Under the pieces are notes generated by a model. The model did no database searches. It was not told the origin of the DNA and saw only the letters and a program-made list of their open reading frames with translations. From an uncultured Flavobacteriales bacterium (GTDB lineage: Bacteria > Bacteroidota > Bacteroidia > Flavobacteriales_D > Parvicellaceae): DNA of 64,000 nt. Made by a program: the position numbers and the translations under genes. Positions 9,674 to 17,789 of this stretch are shown one piece after another. The stretch's first letter is position 1. Every line of letters starts with the position of its first letter. Location of the stretch: contig CAJQPO010000020.1 in assembly GCA_905480225.1 (NCBI GenBank), positions 1 to 64,000 of the forward strand, given 5' to 3'.

Positions 9674-9877
9674 ATGACTCAAGGAGAAATAACAGAATTG
9701 TCTACGCCAGAATTAATCGAGAATCTCGATGAGAAGGTGATCTTATTGGACAAATTGAATCTGACTCATTCAGTTTCAGAAGATGAAAATCCAATAAGAA
9801 TTAGATACGCTAGGAGAACCGTTGCGAGGATAAAAACTGAATTACGGAAAAGAGAACTTGCAGAAGCTGCAAAGTAA
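9674..9877 (+). CDS. rpmC: 50S ribosomal protein L29
   Basis: This 67-residue, mostly helical protein matches L29, which packs beside L23 at the tunnel exit. It shows the TPELIENLDEKVILLDKLNLTH helix and the C-terminal ARRTVARIKTELRKRE signature of the family. It is 9 bases after rplP and 12 bases before rpsQ. Confidence 0.95.
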   Translation: MTQGEITELSTPELIENLDEKVILLDKLNLTHSVSEDENPIRIRYARRTVARIKTELRKRELAEAAK

Positions 9878-9889
9878 TAGAGCATCGAA

Positions 9890-10144
9890 ATGGAAAGAAA
9901 TTTAAGAAAAGAAAGAATAGGCGTTGTCACAAGTAACAAGATGGGTAAATCCATTGTTGTTGCAGTGGAGAGAAAGGTAAAGCACGCTAAATATGGAAAG
10001 TTTGTTAAGCAAACTTCAAAGTTTGTTGCTCATGACGATAAGGATGATTGCAATATTGGAGATACTGTGAAAATCATGGAAACTAGACCGTTGAGCAAGA
10101 CCAAAAATTGGAGACTTGTAGAAATTTTAGAAAGAGCTAAATAA
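9890..10144 (+). CDS. rpsQ: 30S ribosomal protein S17
   Basis: This 84-residue OB-fold protein binds the 5' domain of 16S rRNA early in assembly. Signature segments are [16 protein letters not shown], the [18 protein letters not shown] strand-loop and the [25 protein letters not shown]-terminal half. It sits 12 bases from both rpmC and rplN. Confidence 0.96.
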   Translation: MERNLRKERIGVVTSNKMGKSIVVAVERKVKHAKYGKFVKQTSKFVAHDDKDDCNIGDTVKIMETRPLSKTKNWRLVEILERAK

Positions 10145-10156
10145 TAGTAGTTAATA

Positions 10157-10525
10157 ATGATACAGCAAGAATCAAGATTAGGAGTAGCCGACAACAGTGG
10201 AGCCAAAGAAGTTCTTTGTATTCGTGTCTTAGGTGGAACTAAAAGGAGATACGCCTCTATAGGAGACAAAATTGTTGTCACTGTTAAGAGTGCAATGCCA
10301 TCAGGAAATGTGAAAAAAGGTCAGGTTTCTACAGCTGTGGTGGTTAGAACAAGTAAAGAAGTTAGAAGGGCAGATGGGTCTTACATCAGATTCGATGATA
10401 ACGCTGTTGTTTTGCTTAATCAAGCTGATGAAATGCGTGGAACACGGATTTTTGGACCTGTAGCAAGAGAGCTTAGAGAAAAGCAATTCATGAAAATTGT
10501 TTCATTAGCGCCGGAAGTACTTTAA
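10157..10525 (+). CDS. rplN: 50S ribosomal protein L14
   Basis: L14 has its canonical length of 122 residues. It starts [19 protein letters not shown], has the [19 protein letters not shown] barrel segment and ends [25 protein letters not shown], as in almost all bacteria. L14 sits at the subunit interface and is the target of RsfS silencing in other organisms. The gene is 12 bases after rpsQ and 10 before rplX. Confidence 0.97.
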   Translation: MIQQESRLGVADNSGAKEVLCIRVLGGTKRRYASIGDKIVVTVKSAMPSGNVKKGQVSTAVVVRTSKEVRRADGSYIRFDDNAVVLLNQADEMRGTRIFGPVARELREKQFMKIVSLAPEVL

Positions 10526-10535
10526 GATAGAAATC

Positions 10536-10865
10536 ATGCAAGGAAAATTACATATCAAAAAAGGAGACAAGGTTAGAGTTATTGCTGGTGTTGCAAAAGA
10601 TCAGGAAGGAACTATTCTTGTTATTGATACAAAGAAAAATAGAGCCATTGTTGAAGGTTTAACAGCTAAAATAATTAAGCACCTTAAACCTCAAGCGGAT
10701 AAAAATAATCCAGACGGTGGAAGAATTGAAAAGGACATGAGCATCCATATATCTAACCTAATGCTTTTGGATAGCAAAGGGAATCCAACAAAGGTTGGAA
10801 GAAAGGCTGGTGAAGATGGAAAATTAGCTCGTTATGCTAAAACTACAGGGGAGGTATTATCATGA
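10536..10865 (+). CDS. rplX: 50S ribosomal protein L24
   Basis: This 109-residue protein begins 50S assembly at the 5' domain of 23S rRNA. A KOW motif is seen near the N-terminus ([21 protein letters not shown]). The rest of the L24 pattern follows ([22 protein letters not shown]). Its end overlaps the rplE start by 4 bases (ATGA), so translation of the two is probably coupled. Confidence 0.96.
   Translation: MQGKLHIKKGDKVRVIAGVAKDQEGTILVIDTKKNRAIVEGLTAKIIKHLKPQADKNNPDGGRIEKDMSIHISNLMLLDSKGNPTKVGRKAGEDGKLARYAKTTGEVLS
10848..10855 (+). promoter_or_regulatory. Shine-Dalgarno-like GGGGAGGT before rplE
   Basis: This G-rich stretch ends 6 bases before the rplE ATG and lies inside the last codons of rplX (Gly-Glu-Val). 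Because the coding constraint could produce it by chance, its role as a ribosome binding site is uncertain. Confidence 0.35.
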
Positions 10866-11410
10866 GTTACGCGCCAAGATTACAAGAAAAATACAATAAC
10901 GAGGTTGTGGGTAACTTACAGTCTAAGTTCTCTTACAAGTCGGTAATGCAAGTGCCTAAAATTCAAAAAATTTGTTTGAATCAGGGAGTTGGAGCTGCGG
11001 TTGCGGATAAAAAGCTAATCGAAAATGCAGTAGAAGAAATGACAACTATTACCGGTCAAAAAGCACTTTCTGTGAAGTCGAAGAAAGATGTTTCGAATTT
11101 CAAGTTAAGAAAAGGGATGCCTATAGGTGCACGAGTAACTCTGAGAGGTGATAAAATGTACGAATTTCTTGATCGATTGATTTCTGTGGCATTGCCTAGA
11201 ACAAGAGATTTTAAAGGAATTAGTGCGAAAGGATTTGACGGTAGAGGAAACTTTACTTTTGGAATTCAAGAACAAATTATATTCCCTGAAATAGATATTG
11301 ATAAAGTTAATAAGATTACTGGAATGGACATTACGTTCGTCACGAGTGCAAGCAACAATGAAGAAGCTAAGGCACTTTTGGATGAATTTGGATTTCCATT
11401 TAAAAAATAA
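10862..11410 (+). CDS. rplE: 50S ribosomal protein L5
   Basis: L5 (182 residues) anchors 5S rRNA in the central protuberance. It has the [22 protein letters not shown]-type start, the [16 protein letters not shown] loop, the [25 protein letters not shown] core and the [19 protein letters not shown] segment. It overlaps rplX by 4 bases and is followed after 5 bases by rpsN. Confidence 0.97.
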   Translation: MSYAPRLQEKYNNEVVGNLQSKFSYKSVMQVPKIQKICLNQGVGAAVADKKLIENAVEEMTTITGQKALSVKSKKDVSNFKLRKGMPIGARVTLRGDKMYEFLDRLISVALPRTRDFKGISAKGFDGRGNFTFGIQEQIIFPEIDIDKVNKITGMDITFVTSASNNEEAKALLDEFGFPFKK

Positions 11411-11415
11411 GAGTC

Positions 11416-11685
11416 ATGGCAAAAGAGTCAATGAAAGCAAGAGAGCGTAAAAGAGCAGCGATGGTTGCTAGATATGCTGAAAAGAGAAAGACACTTAAGG
11501 AAGCTGAAGATTGGGAAGGGTTGCAAAAGTTACCTGCAAATTCTTCTGCAGTTAGAATGCATAATAGGTGTCAATTAACGGGTAGACCAAGAGGTTACAT
11601 GAGACAATTTGGAATCTCAAGGGTTACTTTTAGAGAAATGGCAAATCAAGGATTAATTCCGGGTGTCAAAAAAGCAAGTTGGTAA
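11416..11685 (+). CDS. rpsN: 30S ribosomal protein S14 (zinc-free form)
   Basis: This 89-residue protein is the long form of S14. It keeps the C-terminal signature [19 protein letters not shown] and ends in KKASW. Only one cysteine is present, so the CxxC-CxxC zinc site of the short form is absent. It is 5 bases after rplE and is followed by an unusually long 73-base gap before rpsH. Confidence 0.96.
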   Translation: MAKESMKARERKRAAMVARYAEKRKTLKEAEDWEGLQKLPANSSAVRMHNRCQLTGRPRGYMRQFGISRVTFREMANQGLIPGVKKASW

Positions 11686-11702
11686 ATAATAATTTAATAA
11701 CA

Positions 11703-11738
11703 AATATGTAAGCCTTTTCAATGAAGGAACTACATATT
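11703..11738 (+). promoter_or_regulatory. Stem-loop in the rpsN-rpsH gap, possible r-protein control element
   Basis: Outer arms AATATGTA (11703-11710) and TACATATT (11731-11738) pair perfectly. An inner stem CCTT (11713-11716) with AAGG (11724-11727) closes a 7-base loop. It has no T-tract, so it is not a classical terminator. It sits 20 bases before rpsH, whose product S8 is an operon repressor in E. coli. A regulatory role is inferred only. Confidence 0.4.
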
Positions 11739-11758
11739 CGAGACTAACAAGAAAAAAA

Positions 11759-12157
11759 ATGTATACTGATCCAATAGCAGATTACCTAACAAGAGTTAGA
11801 AATGGTATCATGGCCGGGAAGAAAGTTGTAGAGATTCCTGCTTCTAATTTGAAGAAGGAAATTACAAAAATCCTACATGATAAAGGTTACATCTTAAACT
11901 ATAAGTTTTTAGATGACAACAAGCAAGGCATAATTAAAATTGCTTTAAAATATAACCCTACAACTAAGCAGTCAGCCATAACCAAAATTCAAAGGGCTTC
12001 ACGACCTGGTTTAAGAAAGTATGAAGGTGCAAGTGATATACCTAGAGTTCTAAATGGTTTGGGTATTGCAATTGTATCCACTTCAAAAGGAGTAATTACG
12101 GATAAAGAAGCGCGTAGAGATAATGTAGGTGGTGAAGTATTGTGCTACGTATATTAA
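11759..12157 (+). CDS. rpsH: 30S ribosomal protein S8
   Basis: S8 (132 residues) binds the central domain of 16S rRNA and is the spc operon repressor in E. coli. Visible marks are [18 protein letters not shown] at the N-terminus and the [34 protein letters not shown] rRNA-binding region, ending GGEVLCYVY. It is preceded by a 73-base gap with a stem-loop and followed by rplF after 16 bases. Confidence 0.97.
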   Translation: MYTDPIADYLTRVRNGIMAGKKVVEIPASNLKKEITKILHDKGYILNYKFLDDNKQGIIKIALKYNPTTKQSAITKIQRASRPGLRKYEGASDIPRVLNGLGIAIVSTSKGVITDKEARRDNVGGEVLCYVY

Positions 12158-12159
12158 TT

Positions 12160-12165
12160 AGGAGG
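12160..12165 (+). promoter_or_regulatory. Strong Shine-Dalgarno AGGAGG before rplF
   Basis: A perfect AGGAGG lies 8 bases before the rplF ATG, in non-coding sequence between rpsH and rplF. It is the only strong non-coding Shine-Dalgarno I saw in the ribosomal cluster. Bacteroidota ribosomes generally do not use such sites, so it may mark special translational control. Confidence 0.6.
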
Positions 12166-12173
12166 AACAAGAA

Positions 12174-12722
12174 ATGTCAAGAATAGGAAACGCAATAATT
12201 ACCATACCAGAAGGTGTTGAAGTAAACGTCTCAGAAGGAATGGTTTCAGTTAAAGGAAAAAAAGGTGAGCTAACGCAAGCCATTGATTCTGCAATTACTG
12301 TTGTCGTAGCAGACGGGGTTATTACTTGTAGTAGGGAGTCAGACTCTCCCGAAAACAGGTCCAAACATGGTCTTTACAGGTCTTTGATCAACAATATGGT
12401 TGTTGGAGTTTCTGAAGGATACAAAACGACTCAAGAGTTAGTTGGTGTTGGATATAGGGCTAAAACACAAGGTCAAACACTGGAGTTAGCTCTGGGGTAT
12501 TCACATCCAATTGTAATGGAGCTGCCAACCGAAGTTAAAGTTGTGGCTACGATGGAAAAAGGGAAAAGTCCAACTATCGAATTAGAATCTTGCGACAAGC
12601 AGCTGATTGGACAAGTTGCTGCAAAAATAAGATCACTAAGAAAGCCTGAACCTTATAAAGGAAAAGGTATCCGATTTAAAGGAGAAGAAATAAGACGTAA
12701 AGCAGGAAAAGCTGCAGGTTAA
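12174..12722 (+). CDS. rplF: 50S ribosomal protein L6
   Basis: L6 (182 residues) lies at the base of the L7/L12 stalk near the factor-binding site. Its two L6 folds are seen: the first around GVEVNVSEGMVSVKGKKGEL, the second with the signature GYRAKTQGQTLELALGYSHP and the C-terminal PEPYKGKGIRFKGEEIRRKAGK motif. It carries an unusual upstream AGGAGG. rplR follows after 21 bases. Confidence 0.97.
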   Translation: MSRIGNAIITIPEGVEVNVSEGMVSVKGKKGELTQAIDSAITVVVADGVITCSRESDSPENRSKHGLYRSLINNMVVGVSEGYKTTQELVGVGYRAKTQGQTLELALGYSHPIVMELPTEVKVVATMEKGKSPTIELESCDKQLIGQVAAKIRSLRKPEPYKGKGIRFKGEEIRRKAGKAAG

Positions 12723-12743
12723 TAATAGTTAATTAGTACAGTA

Positions 12744-13097
12744 ATGGGACTTACTAAAGTAGAAAGAAGAGCAAGAATTAAAAAGAGAATCCGAAAGGTA
12801 GTTAACGGTACATCAGAGAGACCGAGGATGGCTATTTACCGGAGTAATAAACAGATTTATGCTCAATTAATAGATGACGTGAATGGTGTAACTCTTGCAT
12901 CTGCTTCATCAATGAAAAACGAAAAAGCACAAGGCGTTCCAAAAATCGTCCAGGCTACTGTCGTTGGTGGTGATATTGCAGAAAAAGCAAAATCAGCTGG
13001 CATTAACAATGTAGTTTTTGATAGAGGTGGATACTTATATCACGGACGAGTAAAAGCTTTAGCTGAAGCAGCTAGAGAAGGTGGATTAAAATTTTAA
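12744..13097 (+). CDS. rplR: 50S ribosomal protein L18
   Basis: This 117-residue protein binds 5S rRNA together with L5 and L25. Conserved features include the basic N-terminus, [21 protein letters not shown], the [34 protein letters not shown] helix block and the final GGLKF. It lies between rplF (21 bases) and rpsE (16 bases). Confidence 0.97.
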   Translation: MGLTKVERRARIKKRIRKVVNGTSERPRMAIYRSNKQIYAQLIDDVNGVTLASASSMKNEKAQGVPKIVQATVVGGDIAEKAKSAGINNVVFDRGGYLYHGRVKALAEAAREGGLKF

Positions 13098-13113
13098 TAA
13101 ATAAAAAGTTGTA

Positions 13114-13626
13114 ATGGCTAATTCAAAACAAGTTAGGTCAACTGACATAGAATTAAAAGATAAACTGGTTACTATTAACCGGGTTACGAAAGTAACCAAA
13201 GGAGGTAGAACATTTAGTTTTTCTGCAATTGTAGTTGTTGGAAATGAAGATGGAGTTGTAGGTCATGGTTTGGGCAAAGCAAAAGAGGTTACTGAAGCTA
13301 TTGCTAAAGCGATCGATGATGCTAAGAAGAATCTGATTAAGGTACCAGTTTTAAAAGGTACAATACCGCATAGTCAGTATGGAAAGTTTTCTGGTGCAAA
13401 GGTTCTTATTAAGCCGGCATCCGGTGGTACTGGTGTTATTGCTGGTGGTGCTATGAGAGCAGTTCTTGAAAGTGTTGGAGTGAAGGATGTTCTTGCTAAA
13501 TCTCAGGGATCATCAAATCCACATAATGTGGTTAAAGCAACAATTGACGCCTTATCTCAACTGAGAGATGCAATGACAGTAGCAAGACAAAGAGGTGTTT
13601 CAATGGATAAAGTATTCAACGGTTAA
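13114..13626 (+). CDS. rpsE: 30S ribosomal protein S5
   Basis: S5 (170 residues) acts in decoding fidelity and at the mRNA entry site. The double-stranded-RNA-binding-like N-terminal domain holds [33 protein letters not shown]. The C-terminal half has [43 protein letters not shown]. Both are highly conserved. rpmD follows immediately. Confidence 0.97.
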   Translation: MANSKQVRSTDIELKDKLVTINRVTKVTKGGRTFSFSAIVVVGNEDGVVGHGLGKAKEVTEAIAKAIDDAKKNLIKVPVLKGTIPHSQYGKFSGAKVLIKPASGGTGVIAGGAMRAVLESVGVKDVLAKSQGSSNPHNVVKATIDALSQLRDAMTVARQRGVSMDKVFNG

Positions 13627-13637
13627 TTTTGGAAACG

Positions 13638-13811
13638 ATGGAAACAATAAAAATTACTCAAGTAAGAAGTGCAATTAACAGACCTAAAAATCAAAAGTTA
13701 ACTTTGCAGGCTTTAGGCTTGAAAAAAATGCATCAAACTGTTGAGAAGAATGCTACTCCTCAGATTTTAGGAATGGTGAAGACTGTTCAACATTTGGTAA
13801 AAGTTAATTAA
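13638..13811 (+). CDS. rpmD: 50S ribosomal protein L30
   Basis: The 57-residue product METIKITQVRSAINRPKNQ... matches L30, including LQALGLKKMHQTVEKNATPQILGM. I take the ATG at 13638 rather than the in-frame TTG at 13629, because METIKI is the usual N-terminus and the TTG version only adds METM-like extra residues. It is 11 bases after rpsE and 14 before rplO. Confidence 0.93.
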   Translation: METIKITQVRSAINRPKNQKLTLQALGLKKMHQTVEKNATPQILGMVKTVQHLVKVN

Positions 13812-13825
13812 TAAAAGAAATAGAA

Positions 13826-14350
13826 ATGGACTTAAGTAATCTCAAACCTGCGAAAGGATCTACAAAAAGCAAAAAGCGAGTTGGTAGAGGTGAAGGTGCT
13901 GGTACTGGTGGAACTTCCACTAGGGGACATAAAGGCGCTAAATCAAGATCTGGTTATTCGCGAAAAATCGGATTTGAAGGTGGACAAATGCCACTTCAAA
14001 GAAGGGTTCCTAAATTTGGTTTCACGAATCCGAATAGAGTAGCTTATAAAGGGATAAACCTAGATACGCTGCAAGAGTTAATTGACACGAAAAAAGTAAA
14101 AGCTATTGATGCGGAATTACTGGTTTCGAATGGATTAGCGAGTAAAAAAGACTTAATTAAAATCCTCGGAAGGGGAGAGTTAACGAGCAAAATTGAAGTA
14201 ACTGCGCATGCTTATTCTGGAACTGCTAAGGCAGCTATAGAAGCCAAGGGTGGTAAGGCAAGTGTAATCGAAAGTATACACGATAAGCCTGTAGAAGCAG
14301 TTGCAAAGGCAGTTAAAAAAGAAGATGTAGGAACCTCTGAAGAGGAGTAA
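13826..14350 (+). CDS. rplO: 50S ribosomal protein L15 with short acidic tail
   Basis: L15 binds 23S rRNA near the central protuberance. The typical start DLSNLKPAKGSTKSKKRVGRGEGAGTGGTSTRGHKG, the GGQMPLQRRVPKFGF box and the AHAYSGTAKAAIEAKGG C-terminal segment are present. At 174 residues it exceeds the usual length of about 145-150. The extra 24 residues form an Ala/Val/Glu tail ending TSEEE. secY follows after 25 bases. Confidence 0.96.
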   Translation: MDLSNLKPAKGSTKSKKRVGRGEGAGTGGTSTRGHKGAKSRSGYSRKIGFEGGQMPLQRRVPKFGFTNPNRVAYKGINLDTLQELIDTKKVKAIDAELLVSNGLASKKDLIKILGRGELTSKIEVTAHAYSGTAKAAIEAKGGKASVIESIHDKPVEAVAKAVKKEDVGTSEEE

Positions 14351-14375
14351 TTGAATTTAAACCATCCAAAGAGAG

Positions 14376-15695
14376 ATGAAGAACTTTTTTGAAACATTAA
14401 GAAATATTTGGAAGATTAACGATTTACGTGGTCGCATTATTCTTACGTTATCGCTGATTCTAGTCTATCGAATAGGGTGTTTTGTCATATTACCTGGTGT
14501 CGATAGCAATGAGCTGGGAGGCGCTACAGGTGGTTTAGGAGGGCTTCTTGATCTTTTTACCGGAGGTGCGTTCAATAATGCATCCATTTTTGCATTAGGA
14601 ATCATGCCTTATATTTCAGCTTCAATTATCATGCAATTAGCTGGAATTGCCGTTCCTGCGATCCAAAAGCTGCAACGTGAAGGTGAAAGTGGTAGAAAGA
14701 AGATTAATCAATGGACGCGTTACTTAACGATTATTATTTGCTTTTTTCAAGCGCCAACATATTTACAAACGTATGTTTATGGATCAGGTACAGCAGTAAT
14801 ATATGATACTTGGTTGTGGTATGTGGCAGCAGTCACAATTCTAATCTCAGGTACCATGTTTGTCGTGTGGATTGGAGAAAGAATAACAGATAAGGGTATT
14901 GGTAATGGTATATCATTATTAATTATGATTGGAATTATCGCTCGGTTCCCAGCCGCTCTTATTGAAGAAATGAATTTCAAGATGGATAATATGGGGATGG
15001 TTATATTTCTTGTAGAAGTTGTCTTTTTCGTATTGGTTATCGCCTTTTGTATTCTTTTGGTTCAAGGTACGAGAAGAATTCCTATTCAGCATGCGAAAAG
15101 AATTGTTGGAGGAAGAGGTGGCAAACAAATGCTTTCACAAGGACAACGTCAGTATTTGCCTTTAAAAGTGAATGCAGCTGGTGTAATGCCAATTATCTTT
15201 GCCCAAGCCATTATGTTTATTCCTGCTTTGATGTTTGGGGGCAGTACTTTTGCTGATATTTTTGGATTTTGGTATAATCTAGTCTTTGCCTTTATGATCA
15301 TCATATTTACCTATTTCTATACTGCGGTTACTGTTGACCCGAATAGAATTGCTGATGATTTAAAAAGATCGGGTGGATTTATTCCTGGAGTAAAACCTGG
15401 AAGGAAAACAGCGGAATTTATTGACAATTTATTATCTAGGATTACACTTCCTGGTTCTATTTTATTGTCATTGGTGGCGATTTTACCGGCATTTGCAAAT
15501 AAGTTTTTTGGAGTGCAGCAAAACTTTGCATTGTTTTACGGAGGAACCTCTTTACTAATTATGGTAGGAGTAGTTCTAGACACATTACAGCAGATTGAAA
15601 GTCATTTGTTAAGCAATCATTACGATGGTTTAATGAAAGGTACTAAGATTAAAGGAAGAGGCTCAAGTTTGCCTCCTGTTGGTCAGGCGTTTTAA
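14376..15695 (+). CDS. secY: Protein translocase subunit SecY
   Basis: This 439-residue membrane protein forms the Sec channel. Ten hydrophobic segments can be picked out. Signatures include RIGCFVILPGVD in the first transmembrane region, GIMPYISASIIMQL (plug/TM2 region), ITDKGIGNGISLLIMIGI and the cytoplasmic loop DPNRIADDLKRSGGFIPGVKPGRKT. It lies in the usual place between rplO and map. Confidence 0.97.
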   Translation: MKNFFETLRNIWKINDLRGRIILTLSLILVYRIGCFVILPGVDSNELGGATGGLGGLLDLFTGGAFNNASIFALGIMPYISASIIMQLAGIAVPAIQKLQREGESGRKKINQWTRYLTIIICFFQAPTYLQTYVYGSGTAVIYDTWLWYVAAVTILISGTMFVVWIGERITDKGIGNGISLLIMIGIIARFPAALIEEMNFKMDNMGMVIFLVEVVFFVLVIAFCILLVQGTRRIPIQHAKRIVGGRGGKQMLSQGQRQYLPLKVNAAGVMPIIFAQAIMFIPALMFGGSTFADIFGFWYNLVFAFMIIIFTYFYTAVTVDPNRIADDLKRSGGFIPGVKPGRKTAEFIDNLLSRITLPGSILLSLVAILPAFANKFFGVQQNFALFYGGTSLLIMVGVVLDTLQQIESHLLSNHYDGLMKGTKIKGRGSSLPPVGQAF

Positions 15696-15706
15696 AGATA
15701 GATTAG

Positions 15707-16486
15707 ATGATCTTCTTAAAAACGAATGAAGAAATTGAACTGATTAGAGAAAGTTCTTTGCTTGTTGGAAAAACCTTAGCAGAAGTTGCTAAGCACATAA
15801 AACCAGGAGTCACGACTTTAGAGTTGGACAAAATTGCTGAAGATTTCATTCGAGATCATCAAGCTGAACCGGGTTTTTTAGGATATGGGGGATTCCCGAA
15901 TTCACTCTGTACCTCAGTTAATGAGGCAGTAGTGCACGGAATTCCAAATGCTAAACCGCTTGTAAATGGAGATATTGTTTCTATTGATTGTGGTGTGCTG
16001 AAAAATGGTTTCTATGGAGATTCAGCTTATACGTTTGAAATAGGCGAAGTTTCTGAAGAAATCAAGAAACTACTGGAAGTAACAAAAGAATGTTTGAACC
16101 GATCTGTCGCGGCTGCTATAAGTGGTAATAGGTTGGGTGACATTGGATTTGCATGTCAATCATTTGCTGAATCAAATGGTTATGGTGTGGTTAGAGAATT
16201 GGTTGGTCATGGTTTGGGTAAAAACCTACATGAAGAGCCACAGGTACCAAATTATGGCAAAAGAGGAAGAGGAATTAAATTGAAAGAAGGTTGGGTGCTA
16301 GCGATTGAACCAATGATTAATTTGGGAACTAAAAATGTCAAACAACTGAAAGATGGTTGGACAATAGTCACTTCAGATGGTAAGCCATCTGCGCACTTTG
16401 AACATGACATTGCTATTGCTAAAGGAGAACCGTTGATACTTTCAACGTTTGACTTTATAGAAGAGGTTTTGAAGAATAAGAATTAA
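15707..16486 (+). CDS. map: Type I methionine aminopeptidase
   Basis: This 259-residue enzyme removes the initiator Met from nascent proteins. The five metal ligands of the family are visible in context: SIDCG and FYGDSAYTF (two Asp), VGHGLGKNLHEEPQVPN (His), AIEPM (Glu) and HFEHDIAI (Glu). No N-terminal zinc-finger extension is present, so it is the plain bacterial type Ia. It is 11 bases after secY; a 48-base gap with an inverted repeat separates it from infA. Confidence 0.96.
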   Translation: MIFLKTNEEIELIRESSLLVGKTLAEVAKHIKPGVTTLELDKIAEDFIRDHQAEPGFLGYGGFPNSLCTSVNEAVVHGIPNAKPLVNGDIVSIDCGVLKNGFYGDSAYTFEIGEVSEEIKKLLEVTKECLNRSVAAAISGNRLGDIGFACQSFAESNGYGVVRELVGHGLGKNLHEEPQVPNYGKRGRGIKLKEGWVLAIEPMINLGTKNVKQLKDGWTIVTSDGKPSAHFEHDIAIAKGEPLILSTFDFIEEVLKNKN

Positions 16487-16493
16487 TAGTAGC

Positions 16494-16517
16494 GTTTAAA
16501 ACGGAATGGTTTTAAAC
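16494..16517 (+). promoter_or_regulatory. Perfect 9-bp inverted repeat before infA
   Basis: GTTTAAAAC (16494-16502) and GTTTTAAAC (16509-16517) are exact reverse complements around a 6-base loop GGAATG, starting 7 bases after the map stop codon. The 3' arm is followed by A residues rather than T residues, so it is unlikely to terminate rightward transcription. It may be an mRNA processing or translational control hairpin for infA. Confidence 0.5.
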
Positions 16518-16534
16518 AAAAATGAATATAGAAT

Positions 16535-16753
16535 ATGGCTAAACAAGCCTCGATAGAACAAGATGGAGTAATAATAGAAGCATTGTCTAACGCGATGTTT
16601 AGAGTTGAGTTAGAAAATGGTCATATCATTACAGCGCATATCTCAGGAAAAATGAGAATGTATTATATAAAAATATTACCTGGAGATAAGGTGAAAGTAG
16701 CGATGTCACCGTATGATTTAACAAAAGGTAGAATAACATTTAGATACAAATAA
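16535..16753 (+). CDS. infA: Translation initiation factor IF-1
   Basis: The 72-residue OB-fold protein is the normal length for IF-1, which occupies the A site during initiation. The pattern [53 protein letters not shown] is nearly the family consensus. It is followed after 9 bases by rpmJ. Confidence 0.97.
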   Translation: MAKQASIEQDGVIIEALSNAMFRVELENGHIITAHISGKMRMYYIKILPGDKVKVAMSPYDLTKGRITFRYK

Positions 16754-16762
16754 CAAAGGGTC

Positions 16763-16879
16763 ATGAAGACAAGAGCATCAATAAAGAAACGTTCAGCAGA
16801 TTGTAAAATCGTACGACGAAAAGGACGTCTTTTTGTAATTAATAAGAAGAACCCTAAGTTCAAACAAAGACAAGGGTAA
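16763..16879 (+). CDS. rpmJ: 50S ribosomal protein L36 (zinc-free form)
   Basis: A 38-residue frame from ATG 16763 to TAA 16877-16879 reads [19 protein letters not shown] and ends FKQRQG, the L36 signature. Of the four zinc ligands of the classical form (Cys11, Cys14, Cys27, His32) only Cys14 is kept, so it should not bind zinc. It lies 9 bases after infA and 12 before rpsM, its usual position. Confidence 0.96.
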   Translation: MKTRASIKKRSADCKIVRRKGRLFVINKKNPKFKQRQG

Positions 16880-16891
16880 AATAAGAATAGT

Positions 16892-17269
16892 ATGGCAAGA
16901 ATTGCAGGAATAGATCTACCAAAGAACAAAAGAGGGGTTATCGGATTAACCTACATCTATGGTATAGGAAGAAGTTCATCAGCGGGAATTTTAAGTAAAG
17001 CTGGGATTGATCATAATATTAAAGTTTCGGATTGGAATGATGATCAATTGGCCGCTATTCGAAAATTGATTAGTGAAGAGTTTAAGGTTGAAGGTGCTTT
17101 GAGGTCAGAGACACAGTTGAACATCAAACGATTGATGGATATTGGATGTCAAAGAGGGATTCGTCATAGAATGAGCCTTCCTTTAAGAGGCCAAAGAACC
17201 AAGAACAACGCGAGAACAAGAAAAGGAAAGAAAAAAACAGTTGCTAACAAGAAAAAGGTAACGAAATAA
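16892..17269 (+). CDS. rpsM: 30S ribosomal protein S13
   Basis: S13 (125 residues) forms intersubunit bridges from the 30S head. It shows [26 protein letters not shown], the [45 protein letters not shown]-terminal region that reaches the P-site tRNA. It opens the alpha-operon order rpsM-rpsK-rpsD-rpoA-rplQ. Confidence 0.97.
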   Translation: MARIAGIDLPKNKRGVIGLTYIYGIGRSSSAGILSKAGIDHNIKVSDWNDDQLAAIRKLISEEFKVEGALRSETQLNIKRLMDIGCQRGIRHRMSLPLRGQRTKNNARTRKGKKKTVANKKKVTK

Positions 17270-17273
17270 TAGA

Positions 17274-17306
17274 CAGCTGCTCCTGGATTTAATTTGGGGA
17301 ATGCTG
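17274..17306 (+). promoter_or_regulatory. Weak stem-loop in the rpsM-rpsK gap
   Basis: The 55-base gap contains CAGC (17274-17277) pairing with GCTG (17303-17306) and an inner TCC (17281-17283) with GGA (17298-17300), separated by a small internal loop. Pairing is limited, so this is only a candidate element. Confidence 0.2.
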
Positions 17307-17324
17307 ATCTAATAAGAAAAGATT

Positions 17325-17711
17325 ATGGCAAAGTCGAATAAAAAATTGAAAAAGAATGTGAAAGTTGATGCAGTAGGTCAAGCTCACATCCATGCTTCGT
17401 TTAATAACATTATCATCTCGTTAACGAATAATAACGGTGATGTTATCTCTTGGTCTTCAGCTGGAAAGCAAGGTTTTAGAGGATCAAAAAAGAATACACC
17501 GTATGCTGCTCAAGTAGCTGCAGAAGAGTGTTCCAAAGAAGCATATGAATTCGGTTTAAGAAAAGTAAAGGTTTATGTAAAGGGTCCAGGTAATGGTAGA
17601 GAATCTGCAATCAGGACAATTCACAACAATGGTATTGAAGTGATGGAAATCATGGATGTTACTCCGTTACCTCATAACGGATGTAGACCACCAAAGAAGA
17701 GAAGAGTATAA
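17325..17711 (+). CDS. rpsK: 30S ribosomal protein S11
   Basis: S11 (128 residues) forms the platform that supports the Shine-Dalgarno helix. Conserved segments are [46 protein letters not shown] and the C-terminal [17 protein letters not shown]. The gaps on both sides (55 and 78 bases) are long for this cluster. Confidence 0.97.
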   Translation: MAKSNKKLKKNVKVDAVGQAHIHASFNNIIISLTNNNGDVISWSSAGKQGFRGSKKNTPYAAQVAAEECSKEAYEFGLRKVKVYVKGPGNGRESAIRTIHNNGIEVMEIMDVTPLPHNGCRPPKKRRV

Positions 17712-17725
17712 TTATTTATAACCAG

Positions 17726-17774
17726 AGGTGGATTACGATTATCGAAGGACAGACCTTAATTCATAATCCCACTT
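17726..17774 (+). promoter_or_regulatory. Two-part stem-loop leader before rpsD
   Basis: An outer stem of about 10 pairs (17726-17735 with 17764-17774, one bulged C) encloses an inner hairpin AAGG (17745-17748) with CCTT (17754-17757) and a 5-base loop. It fills most of the 78-base rpsK-rpsD gap. S4, the product of rpsD, represses its own mRNA in E. coli and B. subtilis through different RNA structures, so autogenous control is a reasonable guess. No experimental support is available here. Confidence 0.45.
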
Positions 17775-17789
17775 CACAAACAATTAAAA

